From positions 54,269,001 through 54,333,000 of the forward strand of contig JAQMRL010000006.1 of NCBI GenBank assembly GCA_035578175.1: 64,000 nucleotides of DNA, in the 5' to 3' direction. The notes under the pieces were generated by a model, which was given only the letters and a program-made list of their open reading frames with translations, made no database searches and was not told the origin of the DNA. This stretch comes from Catonia carolina. Taxonomy: Eukaryota > Arthropoda > Insecta > Hemiptera > Achilidae. Shown piece by piece: positions 22,232 to 32,185 of this stretch. Made by a program: the position numbers and the translations under genes. Position 1 is the first letter of the stretch. Every line of letters starts with the position of its first letter.

Positions 22232-22498
22232 ATTGTGTGTACGTTGCTATCTGTTCAGTTTAAGAACAATAAGCAACTCCGTGACGTAACGAGATGAGGA
22301 TAATTATGTAATACGTGTAAATGAGGTGTAGTATTGTACAGACTCAGGTCGACCATTCCTGAGAGAGTATAGTTAATTGAACTTCAACCATTTAAGTACT
22401 CCGGTTACCACAATCTAGTATTCAAATTCGTACAGAATCAAATTACCTTTACTGGGATTTGAACCACGGAACCTACGTCTACGAAAATCAATGGTAAA
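22232..22498 (-). mobile_element. SINE1, head-truncated
   Basis: Tail to B-box region is present (GATTTGAACCACGGAACC); the A-box part is missing. It abuts HINE-like sequence on its right. Confidence 0.75.
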
Positions 22499-22625
22499 AC
22501 TTTTTTTAAGATTGCAGTCTTAATGTGCATTTTAAGGCAGAAGTGTATGTAAATGAAGTTGTAGGAAATTGAAACACCTACAACTTTTATTTCGAACATT
22601 TTTTCTACAACTTTTTTCCGTCTAA
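22499..22625 (+). mobile_element. HINE-like internal fragment
   Basis: Carries the segment with AAGTTGTAG ... CTACAACTT, the internal stem-loop, without either end. Confidence 0.65.
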
Positions 22626-22695
22626 TACGCTAACGTGATATTGTCCCTTAAAAATCGTATTAAGATTATTACTACTGTATTTTCTTGGTTTTTTT

Positions 22696-23295
22696 TACTT
22701 TCTCATGTTGTATGTAAATAGGGAGGAAAGTATTGTTTTCATGACGATTTTTTCCAAATCGAGTTTTCACCGGAAATGCACGTTTTCAGGCTCCCTGTCA
22801 TAAAAAAAAGTGTTTTTAGCTTGGTCTGTTTTTATGTGTGTGGGGGGGGGGCGTACGTGCGTGTTTGTGAACAAAGTATCTCAAGAACGAAGTATTATAA
22901 GAAGTTGAAACTTAAGTTAGTTATTTCTTGGGGACAAGAGACGAACATTTTCATGAAAATGGGTCAACCGAAAGTAGTAATTTAAGCATGCGATTTTTCA
23001 CTTTTTTGCGATTTTATCAAAAACGGATCCTATTATTTTTTTAAAAAATCGCCCAGTTTAATTTGTTATGCTCTACAAGGTAGCGTAAGGGCCATGTCAC
23101 CTGCAGTTCTTGGGAACCTGTGCCCTTGCGATATTTTTTTTTTTTTTGAAGATTGTGGCCTTAATATATTTTTTTATATTTTATGGCATAATTGTATAGG
23201 GCCTATAATTAAAGTTGTAAAAAATTAAAAAACCTACAACTTTTTTCAAACATTTTTTTCAACGACGCTCAGTTTAATGTCAATTACTTTTTTTC
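22696..23295 (+). mobile_element. HINE-like element, 3'-truncated
   Basis: From ACTTTCTCATGTTGTATG through the GT/GGGG tract (22834-22866) to the TTTTTTTCAACGACGCTCAG region. Confidence 0.75.
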
Positions 23296-23825
23296 TTTTA
23301 ACATAAATGAAAAAAAAAATTACAATCTGTTAATGTATGAACAATAAGTAATAGCTACAGCTAAATATTGAAAATTTATCCGTGGGTAAATTATTAACCC
23401 ACTGATTAGCCACTTAAATGCTAACAAATCACGAACAACACAGTCACACATGCACGCGCAAACACACACATCCTTAATCAATCACAAAATAATAATTTAT
23501 TAGATAACATAGTTAAACATAGTGAATACCTTATACAAGTTGATATAAATTGGAATTAATAATTAATAACACATTTAAAATCTCTCACTTAAATTTAGAA
23601 AATCAGTTCGTTTTAATCTTAAATTGACACGTGAGCTATTATCAAGAAGGTCTAAGGCTAGGTGGTTTGGATGTATTTCTAGGCGTTGACAGTATTTTTT
23701 ACTCATTCTAGAAATTTCGTCTTAACTGATGTAAGGCCGATGTCTTGAAAATTAAAGTCATTCCGGATGTACCCCGGGATGTTAAATATGGCTCTTACAA
23801 CTTTATTTTGGAATCCGTAAAAAAA
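23296..23825. other. No recognised feature
   Basis: AT-rich with a short CACA tract near 23440-23470. Confidence 0.4.
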
Positions 23826-24034
23826 ATAGTTTGTTCAATATTGCAGCCTTTGTATACATTTTACGACAAAAATGTATGTAATAAAAGTATTAGAAAATTT
23901 GAAAAATTCCTATTTTTTATTTATATATAGGGTGATTCAAAAAGAGCGCCGGTTTTGATATATCAAATTAAGAGATTTATTTTATTGAAAAACTGAAAAT
24001 AAATACATCAACAAGTTCATCTTACCTTCCGATT

Positions 24035-24433
24035 TCATGTATGAAAAATGATGTCATGCATGTGTCCTCCTCTACTGCGCTGGCACGCATCAACTCTGTC
24101 CATGAAATTGGATATTACTACACGACAAGTTTCGACTTCCATTTGCCCGATAACCCGTCGAATTTCCTCCTTCAAGTCATTGATGTTTCGGGGTTTATTG
24201 GCATACACCAATGACTTCAGATGACCCCAAAGATGAAAGTCACAAGGCGTCAAGTCACACGACCTTGGTGGCCATTGATGGTCGGAATTACGAGAAATGA
24301 TGCGATCCTGGAACCGTTCACGGAGCAACAACATTGTTTCTCGTGCAGCGTGACAGGTGGCACCATCCTGGTGAAACCACAACTCGTCAATGTCCATTCC
24401 ATCCAAATGACGCCATAAAAACTCCCTAATCAT
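24035..24433 (-). pseudogene. Mariner transposase C-terminal part, DD41D signature
   Basis: About 132 residues starting MIREFLWRHLDGMDIDELWF, then HQDGATCHAARETM, ..., PPRSCDLTPCDFHLWGHLKS. The aspartate of HQD and that of PCD have 41 residues between them, the spacing of the rosa group. The segment before MIREF, with the first catalytic aspartate, has been deleted together with a frame change, so the enzyme cannot be active. The rest of the C terminus is uninterrupted to a stop at about 24035, which suggests a young copy. Confidence 0.88.
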
Positions 24434-24702
24434 CGTACGGTATCGGTAACAGCCACACTGTCACGAACCAACGCAACGTTCTGCTCAGTTTGGCCAGAAC
24501 GACGACGTCCAGAACTTTTAAGGTCGACTGTTGAACCCGTCTCAAAAAACTTTTTCATGAGCCTGCGAACTGTTGATACATTCGGTGCTTCATTACGTCC
24601 TAGAGTACCGCGAAGTCGCCTGACAGTAGCCGCATAACTCTCTCCACTCTGGTAAAATGTTTTGACGATTAACACTCGTTGTGCAATAGTAAACTTCTCC
24701 AT
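24430..24702 (-). pseudogene. Mariner transposase N-terminal part
   Basis: Starts ATG at 24702 with MEKFTIAQRVLIVKTFYQSG, then VRRLRGTLGRNEAPN and STVRRLMKKFFETGSTVD, then SGRRRSG. This is the helix-turn-helix DNA-binding region of mariner transposases, about 90 residues. The frame ends at the internal deletion, where SVAVTDTVR is followed by a stop. The linker and the part with the first catalytic aspartate are gone. Confidence 0.85.
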
Positions 24703-24868
24703 GGTTAGACACAGACTGCGAGAGTACTACACTGCGAACAAGAGAAACTACAACTGAATCGTCAATCGGAATGTTCTCCGAAATAGAAATGAGGTCTAAC
24801 AATGTTGCCAACCGATAAACAAAAATTTACCAGCCGTTTAAAAACCGGCGCTCTTTTTGAATCACCCG

Positions 24869-25048
24869 TTATTTAACGTCGTATCAACTGCAAGGTAATT
24901 AGCGACGTCGTTGGGGCGTAACTGTGCGTAATGCGGATGAAATTATTTTTTGTAACGTATGAAAATATGCCGTGCCTTAGTGGAATTCGAACCCAGGACC
25001 GCATGATGAGAGGCGAGCGCGTTACCAACTACGCCAATGCGGCCGGCC
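24869..25048 (-). mobile_element. SINE2b, with the mariner in its tail
   Basis: Head at the right (GGCCGGCCGCATTGGCGTAG in reverse of 25028-25048) and B box in GGAATTCGAACCCAGGACC. Its 3' part has GTCGCTAATTACCTTGCAGT (reverse), like SINE3. The T-rich run at 23913-23929 looks like the rest of its A tail, so the mariner at 23930 landed in that tail. Confidence 0.7.
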
Positions 25049-25284
25049 AACTTTTATTTCAAGCATTTTTTATGCGTTACTTAGTTTAGCGTCCATTGGT
25101 GATTTTACGTATTTTTCAGTTCTACAGAGGTTAATTTTCATTTTACGTCATTCACTCATGATTAAAATTAGTTTATGTTTTTCATTTTACATCGTTTAGA
25201 CTACTCATGATCAAATATTTTTCAAAAATTTTGTTTAAATTTTTAATAATTGTTATACTGCATTGCAGTATAGTTTTAAAATTG

Positions 25285-25642
25285 CCTTTAACAGGTAGGT
25301 GGAGTGTTAAATTATTTGCACTCGATCTGCTAGTTCCAGAGCTACAAAAACTAGTTCTGCTTCTTATCACATAGTCAATCAATTACATCACTGAACAATT
25401 TAAGAACAAAACAGATAAAGGTGTAAAAGACACTAGTCAGTGTTATTTCCTCTTAGTTGAAGGTGTCATTTGCAGGGTGGAAAGTAGATGCTTTTCAGAA
25501 GGCCTGGCATCGTGATAAGCATATTTTCCACTCAGTGAGGAAGGCAATGGTAAAGCATCGTGTCATCGTTTTACATTTTAGTAAATCCTCTAGAGGTTCG
25601 AACCAGCCTTTTGGGCGATGACCTTAACTACAAACAACAGCT
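25285..25642 (+). mobile_element. Retroposon E, internally deleted
   Basis: Runs from TAACAGGTAGGTGGAGTG to GGCGATGACCTTAACTACAAACAACAG. About 40-50 bp around the GAGGAGATAACTCTG segment are missing. Confidence 0.7.
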
Positions 25643-26300
25643 TTAAAATGAAGAATCAACATCAAAAATATTTGATGAATAAATGAAGAAATTACAAAAA
25701 TAAGTAAATAAAAACGGTTTTTTTCTTTTTTAATAATCATGTGAAAACGATTTCATGTTATAGTTGTTACAAAAAGAAAGTCCTATGAAAATAATAACTT
25801 TCTTTACTTGAATTATTTGTATATTTTTAGGTTTTTAGTTTTAAAATTGTACGAAATAATTTAATAATATCATCGACAACCTTTTTTTGTTGAATAGAAA
25901 TTTCAGTTTTTAACGTAAAAATGTATTTCTTCATAGTATTTTCATAAGCATAACAATAGATTTTAAAACCAGTAAGTAATTGTGGGAAAAATTTCATTTT
26001 TTTTCTTTTTTTTAATAATGTGCGAATGTCGAGAATTAAGTTGCCTAAAATTCTTTACAATATTCTTAATGTGTAAGCCTATTTGTTATTGTGATTCTAA
26101 GTATATGATATCACTTAGGCCATGAAACTGCACAATAAATAATAACTGAATCTCACGCTTAAATAATTTTAATTGTACTTTACTGTTTTTGTTGCCTCTT
26201 TAAATCTATTTGGCCTATAAATTATTCTGTAGTTTACAAAATGACAGGAAGTTGTGTGCTAAATTTATTTCCCATTGTATGCGTCGTAGTAGGAAAAAAT
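25643..26300. other. No recognised feature
   Basis: AT-rich with no repeat noticed. A HINE-like right-end fragment (minus orientation) follows at 26305-26345. Confidence 0.4.
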
Positions 26301-26304
26301 TTAA

Positions 26305-26345
26305 TGTTTCACACGACTTTCTCTTACCAATGTAAATAAAAAATA
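26305..26345 (-). mobile_element. HINE-like right-end fragment
   Basis: TTTCACACGACTTTCTCTTACCAATGTAAAT only. Confidence 0.6.
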
Positions 26346-26379
26346 AGCTATGTTGTCATTGCAATAAATTACATTTTTT

Positions 26380-27480
26380 ACTTTCTCGTGCCTATTTGAA
26401 TATGTAGGAAGAAAATTATTGTTTTCATGTCGGTTTTTCCAAATCCCGGTTTTCACCGGATATACACGTTTTCAGACCCCCTGAATTTAAAAAAAAATAT
26501 GTTTTTAGCGATTGGTCTTTGTGTCTGTGTGTAAACAGAATATCTCAAGAACGGAGCAACTTACGAAGTTGAAACTTGAAACTAAATTTAGGTACCACTA
26601 GAGGACCCGACACCAACATTTTCATCAAAATCGGTCAACCGGAAGTAGTAGTTTATTTATGTAATTTTTCACTTTTTTGCGATTTTCTCAAAAACGGCTC
26701 CTACGTTTTCTTTAAAAATCGCCTTATTTACTACATTTATTATATTCTACGAGATAGGGTCGCCATGTCTGCTGAAGTTCTTGGGGAGGCTGTTCTCTCG
26801 TAGAAAAAAACGGATTTTTAAGATTTCAGCCTTAATAAAAATGCATTTTAGGAAGTCGTCGCCAAAATCAGCTGTTTAACAACTGATTTTCGAAGATGAA
26901 GGTTCCTGGTTCAAATCCTAGTAAAGGTAGTTACTTTTATACGGATTTGAATACTAGACAGTGGTTACCGGTGTGCTTTAATGGTTGGGGTTAAATTAAC
27001 CATACTCTCTCAGGAATGGTGGGCCTGAGTCTGTACAAGACTACACCTCATTTACACATCATACATATCATCCTCATCTCATTGGGTCATGGGGTTGCTT
27101 ATTGTTCTGAATTGAACAGATTGCAACGTACACATGTTAGGAATTAAAATAAAAAATTCATTTTAGCGCAAAAGTGTATATAATAAATGTTTTAGACAAT
27201 TTAAAAACCTACAACTTTTATTTCAAACATTCCTTGTATAACGCTTAGTTTAGCGGTAATTAATGATTTTCTGTTTTTTTTTCATGAAAATCTGTGAAAA
27301 ATGGATTTTTTAAGATATCGGCCGTAATTTATAGGAAATTAAAAGATCTATTACTTTAAGAACTTTTCTCTACAGATCCTAGTTTTACGTGTAAGAGTGA
27401 TTTTCCGTATTATTAAGCCAAATTAAGGTTAGTTTTCACTCTGCGTCATTCACACATGACTAAAATTTAGATATATTTTT
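26380..27480 (+). mobile_element. HINE-like element split by SINE1
   Basis: Left end ACTTTCTCGTGCC; the GT tract is very short here (26520-26532). It is interrupted at ATGCATTTTAG by the SINE1 and resumes at TTCATTTTAGCGCAAAAG. The right terminal hairpin is missing. Confidence 0.78.
26850..27158 (+). mobile_element. SINE1 inserted in HINE-like element
   Basis: 5'-truncated head starting near GTCGTCGCC; complete from AATCAGCTGTTTAACAACTG through GGTTCAAATCCTAG to the A-rich tail GGAATTAAAATAAAAAA. CATTTTAG occurs on both sides, a probable duplication. Confidence 0.8.
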
Positions 27481-28053
27481 TATTTTATATTGTTTACTAG
27501 TGATTAAACAAAGATATTTTTCAGCATCTTTTACACTGGCAAGATAAAGTCTCTAATGAGGTCAACGATTGCAGCTTGGTAATTTGGTAATTTTTAGTGG
27601 TGTGCAATATAGTTTATTTATTTTATTTCTTTAAACCATTAACTCTGTCCTTTACTAAATGCAAGTAGACATTATTAAGTAACTAAATTTTAACCAGAGG
27701 TTTTTTAAATTTGCCAAATAAAAGGTGTTTTTATGACTACTTGTTTAACACCTTACACTCGTCTATTCTCTCTGTAATAAATGTAATAAATTATTTTATT
27801 ATGCTGTAAATAGAATTTAAAGAAGCTTTCTGTAAATTTAAAAAAAATTAAGTAATATCAGCCTTGAGTGATCTTAAAGTTAATCAACTTTTGTTCGTTT
27901 GTTTGTCTGTGTTGTTGTTATTTTATGATAGAAGGTGAACATGTCAATAAATAAAACCCAAAATTATAGAAATAATTAAATTAAAAATACATTTATTTAA
28001 AAAGTTTTTCTGAACCTGTATTATCAAAAATGTATAGAGTGTAAGAATTTATT
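27481..28053. other. No recognised feature
   Basis: AT-rich; the last bases lead into an 11-bp target-site duplication. Confidence 0.45.
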
Positions 28054-28064
28054 GTCAATGCATT

Positions 28065-28460
28065 GTTGTTGTTGTCTAGGTCAACAGCCGAAAGGCCGGT
28101 TTGAACCTCTAGAGGTTTTACTAAGTAAAAACGAGGAGTAAGGTGGTTTACCATTGCCTTCCTCACTGAGTTGAAAGAGTATGCTCATCAGCATGCCAGG
28201 CCCTCCGAAAAGCACTCACTTTCCACCCTGAAAAAGACACCTTCACTTCATTCACCATAGGGTCTGGCTGCATAGTGAAATTTATTACTCTCAGAGGAGA
28301 TAACTCTGACTAGTGTCTTTTACACCTCTACCTCTTCTGTTCTTAAATAGTTCAGTCATATAAGTGGCTGACTATGTGATAAGAAACAGAACTATTTTTT
28401 TTAGCCCTGGACCAAACAGACAGAGTGCAGTTAAAATAACACTCCACCTGCCCGTTTTGG
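28065..28460 (-). mobile_element. Retroposon E, full-length reference copy (396 bp)
   Basis: Flanked by GTCAATGCATT at 28054-28064 and 28461-28471. On the minus strand it starts CCAAAACGGGCAGGTGGAGT and ends with GACAACAACAAC, a CAA-type tail like those left by some LINEs. GGTTCAAACC near the 3' end resembles a Pol III B box, but no convincing A box was found, so a tRNA origin is unproven. Copies are at 5.3, 25.3, 39.1, 40.9, 41.7 and 42.1 kb. Confidence 0.82.
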
Positions 28461-28506
28461 GTCAATGCATTAAGAATAACAATTAGAATTACTGTACCAT
28501 AAATAT

Positions 28507-29142
28507 TGTGACACTTATCGCTAAGGTCCGTTTCGGGATCTAGGTAATTAAATAATTAATACACTAAAGTTTAAAATTACATATATTTATTACAACTAAA
28601 AGATTTACAAAATAAATAATAAACTAATTATAATGAAGTAATACAATACATAACTTAAATAATTTACTTAGTACTACTTACAAACAATTATACAGAATGC
28701 ACATAAACAATAAAACAGAATAACAATATTTGACCAATACAAAGCTCGGAACATCGACCTCTTCTAACGTACCGATAGCACACGCAATAAACACTCGTCA
28801 AAGATCAAACGACTACTAACTCCGACCGCACTTGGGGCTTTCTTTATATAGGTGGAACAATGAGAGTTCTAGAAAGACAGAGAGATTCGATGTAATAATA
28901 AAATACAAAAATCATCTTTATGGCTCTAGAATAATCTTAACTAGTGTAAACAAGTCACAATAGAATAAAAGGTGTTTCATAAATAGTTGTACAACAAAGA
29001 CCCTACCTTACTATACACGGCCTTTTTAAATATCCTTTTATAACTAACCCTATTGTTACTTTGTCACTCTATTATTTACTATTTAACATTTTATGAATTT
29101 CTAGAAACCTCTCGAACCACATTACTTTTCGATATCGTCACA
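28507..29142 (-). mobile_element. Solo LTR, family B (636 bp)
   Basis: Starts TGTGAC and ends GTCACA with ATAT at 28503-28506 and 29143-29146, a 4-bp duplication. The minus strand carries TATATAAAG at 28850-28842, placing the promoter mid-LTR. A second, partial copy begins at 35923. No internal region is attached. Length is almost the same as family A but the sequence is unrelated apart from the ends. Confidence 0.7.
28842..28850 (-). promoter_or_regulatory. TATA box of solo LTR B
   Basis: TATATAAAG on the minus strand, with GC-richer sequence downstream. Confidence 0.5.
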
Positions 29143-29213
29143 ATATTTTATTAGAAAATTGAAAGATTATGGTAATTCTAAATTTTTTTATCTCTAAAAA
29201 AATCTTTTAAGTG

Positions 29214-29525
29214 CAACGTACACGAGTACGTTACAATCTGTTCAATTCAAAACAATAAGCAATCACATGACCCTATTAGATGAGGATGATATGTATGACA
29301 TGTAAATAAGGTGTAGTCTTGTACAGACCCAGGCCGACCATTCCTGAGAGAGTGTGTGGTTAATTAAACTCCAATAATCAAGGTATACTGGTAACCACTG
29401 TCTAGTATTCATATCCGTATAAAAGTAACTACTTTTACTAGGATTTGAACCAGGAACCTTCGTCTCCAAAAATCAGCTGTTAAACAGCTGACTCGCGGCG
29501 TCGACTTTACCTATAGACTAACCCG
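29214..29525 (-). mobile_element. SINE1
   Basis: Near full-length; head at right (CCGGGTTAGTCTATAGG in reverse of 29509-29525), tail at left. No clean duplication found. Confidence 0.8.
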
Positions 29526-29559
29526 GTCAGGCATAAATTCTAAATGGTGCGGTAAATCG

Positions 29560-29645
29560 TTTTAGGTCTGAAATCTACAATTTGCAATAGAACGTTGAAA
29601 ATCCGAACTATCAGAAATTCGAACGTTCAAACGATCCTGTTGTGT
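29560..29645. mobile_element. Tigger-type terminus remnant
   Basis: CAATAGAACGTTGAAAATCC followed by GAACTATCAGAAATTCGAACG resembles the ACAGTAGAACCTCGAAAATCC ends of Tigger elements. Confidence 0.35.
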
Positions 29646-29699
29646 TACATACATTGTAACATTATAACAGTAATATTTTAGGAAATCTGAGGCTAACTG

Positions 29700-30110
29700 T
29701 CGATGCTTGCCAATGATAAAGGTTTCCCCAGGTTATGAGCCCTGCGCTGGGTGTCCAGTGGTGGGGCTGCCTCTAGATAGGCCCTGGGTTTCATTTGGAG
29801 AACCCCTTTCTAGGTTCTTCCGCCCTTTCCACCGTTGGGAAAATTGCTCCTCCGCCTTCGAGATCGTTGTCCATTTCCCAGGGCTCCACCCGTCCTGGAT
29901 TTTATTTTGGTTGACTCCCTAGGCTCTTCCGTCCTCCACGCCGTTCGGAATCCTCCATCTCCGCCGTGAGGATCGTTGAGCAGTTTTCACCTCAGTTGAT
30001 CCGCGTTTACGTATTAAGCCTTATTCGTACCTGCCTGCATATCTACAGGACGTACCCTATGAGCCGTTGGGATGCGCCGTGTCGGAGTTGAGACTGAGTT
30101 AAATGTTTAG
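29700..30110. repeat. GC-rich block with a degenerate two-unit tandem duplication
   Basis: Unit 1 (about 29788-29893) and unit 2 (about 29894-30000) share CTAGG.TCTTCCG.CCT, CCG.T.GGAA, CTCC.CCG and GATCGTTG in order. The block is clearly GC-richer than its surroundings. An ORF of 71 codons over unit 1 has no recognisable domain. It might be a UTR or LTR of an unrecognised retroelement. Confidence 0.5.
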
Positions 30111-30149
30111 TCACTGTGTGAAACATTAAGAATATATAACAAAAACTGG

Positions 30150-30310
30150 TTCAACCATTTACTTCTCAAACCAGCACACAGACTTCCTCTACGACCATGT
30201 AAATATAAACCTAGAGAAAATCGAGGCTTGAGAACACCTAAAAAGAGATGGATAGAAAGGAGTTCTTGTAAGCGCGGTCGAAACCAAATTAAAATACGGG
30301 AAATGGGTCT
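30150..30310 (+). pseudogene. Possible LINE RT C-terminal scrap
   Basis: Reads LRPCKYKPRENRGLRTPKKR then WIER, like the basic G-R-P-x-x-R-W segment near the end of many LINE ORFs. Too short for a firm call. Confidence 0.25.
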
Positions 30311-31160
30311 TGGTTATACATATAATTGATCATTTCTACTATGTTGTGGATTGTTCTGGTAAAGCGGTGAAAGTGTTAAGAAGGGTCTCAATTTGTCCCG
30401 CTATTTGCGCTTTGAGGGAAACTAAACTTATACACAACCTGACTCGTTAAAAGCCAAATAACGACTGTACAAAAAAAAACAGTTCGTATCGGAAATGGGA
30501 ATTTTGATGATGCAGTATGAATCCACTAGTAGAAGGTGAGAAATACATTAAAACAACGAATATTTTATTAATTTATTTCTTTAAAAAATGGTACTATCTT
30601 TTTGAGTTTTGGATGGTTTACATAATTTTCTATGCAGAAATCGGATGTGACATTATCTTATTCAAGACTATCACTGTATAACCATTTTACATGTTATACC
30701 ATGTTACAATACATTGTATTTATGTAATTATATATTTTCTGATACAAGTAACGTTATGTATCAATAGACATTGTGTGTGCGTATTTAGTTAAATCAGTCA
30801 AGGAAGTATTGCATACATAAATCTACCTACGCTCATAAGAAAAACCTTGGCTTGTAAAGCTTAGACGGTTATAAAATATGAAATACTGTATGTAGTATTA
30901 CATAATTTATTCTGGGATATAAATTGAAAAATCTGTTTATGAATGAATACTGAAATTTATTCATAAATTATTGTAGTTTCTTTTTATGAATGAATCTTTC
31001 TTTCACTACACACACGTAACCTATTATTTACAAAATATAAACATTTTGGTTTTTTTTGGGGTTATCTAGATCAGCGGTTCTCAAACTTTTTATTTCGAGC
31101 CCTCCCCCATATTGTTAAACTGTAAGTCACGCCCCTTTTATGTAAATAAGTATGCATTTT
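30311..31160. other. No recognised feature
   Basis: AT-rich. The end (31070-31140) has TCAGCGGTTCTCAAACTTTT and AGTCACGCCCCTTT, resembling hAT-type MITE termini common in animals, but the partner end is absent. Confidence 0.35.
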
Positions 31161-32096
31161 TACTTTCTCTTGCCTATATGAATATATAGGAAGGAAAGTA
31201 TTGTTTTCATGTCGATTTTTCGAAATCGAGTTTTCACCGGATCTATACGTTTTCAGACCCCCTGAACCCAAAAAACATGTTTTTAGCGATTGGTCTGTGT
31301 GTGTGTCTGTGTGTGAACAGAATATCTCAAGAACGGAACATCGTACGAACTTGAAACTTGAAACTTAAGTTACATACCACTACCGGACGCGACACGAAAA
31401 TTTCATCAAAATCGGTCAACCGGAAGTAGTAGTTTATTCGTATAATTTTTCAGTTTTTTGCGATTTTCTCAAAAACTGGTCCTACGATTTTTTTTTAAAT
31501 CGCCTATTTTACTCAATTTTTTATTCTCTACAAGATAGGGTAGGCGCCATGTTTGCTGAAATTCTCGGTGAGGCTGCTTTCACGTAAAAACGTTGTTTTT
31601 TTAAGATTACGGCTTTAATATAAATTTTAGCGCAAAAACTTATATAATAAAAGTTGTAGAGAATTTTAAAACCTACAACTTCTGTTTCAAACATTTTTTT
31701 GTATAACGCTTAGTTTAGCGGTAATTTGCGATTTTCTGTTTTTTTTCTCACGAAAACGTGAGAAAAATCGATTTTTTTAACATTTCGGTCTTAGTATGCA
31801 TTTTACGACAAAAGTGTATATAATTAAATTTATAGAAAATTAAAAGATCTACAACTTTTGTTTAGAGCATTTTTCTCTACAGAGCCTAGTTTAGCGTGAA
31901 AGCGTGATTTTTCGTATTTTTAAGCCAAACTGAGTTCGATTGTCATTTTGCGTCATTCACTCATGATTAAAATAAGGTTATGTTTTTGAGGTTAGTTTTT
32001 GTTCATTTCTAATGTTTTAATACTAATGTTAGGTTTATTGTTAATTATTTGCATTGGCAAGAGAAAGTTGTGTGAGTGTTTCACACCAGATTTTTT
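31161..32096 (+). mobile_element. HINE-like element, best-preserved reference copy
   Basis: Left ACTTTCTCTTGCC at 31162-31174 inside an imperfect palindrome of 40 bp. GT tract at 31294-31314. Internal stem AAGTTGTAG/CTACAACTT at 31651-31659 and 31673-31681. Right GGCAAGAGAAAGT at 32056-32068, then hairpin GTGTGA-GTGTT-TCACAC at 32070-32086, then CAGA and a T run. No protein domain is encoded. Helentron-derived HINEs (DINE-1 type) show this order of short inverted repeats, microsatellite and 3' hairpin with insertion in T-rich sites. Class assignment is inferred. Confidence 0.85.
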
Positions 32097-32185
32097 AAAT
32101 AACATTTCTACTGGTAATTCTTATTTAAGTTACATGTTTAAAACCTATTCGTATTGGGACAATGGGTTCAATGTTAAAATAATTA

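Larger units (their letters stand above)
23930..24867 (-). mobile_element. Mariner-like transposon of DD41D (rosa) type, internally deleted
   Basis: Perfect 27-bp terminal inverted repeats at 23930-23956 and 24841-24867 start GGGTGATTCAAAAAGAGCGC. TA lies on the left at 23928-23929; the right flank reads GT. The two transposase pieces are on the minus strand. At 938 bp it is shorter than the roughly 1.3 kb expected for an element coding about 340 residues. Perfect ends suggest recent movement, in trans, of a deleted copy. Confidence 0.85.
23826..25195 (+). mobile_element. HINE-like element interrupted by SINE2b and mariner
   Basis: The left part (23826-23912) stops at AATTCCTA. The right part (25049-25195) resumes at AACTTTTATTTCAAGC. 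Together they rebuild the stem-loop region of the family. Everything between is later insertion. Confidence 0.65.
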
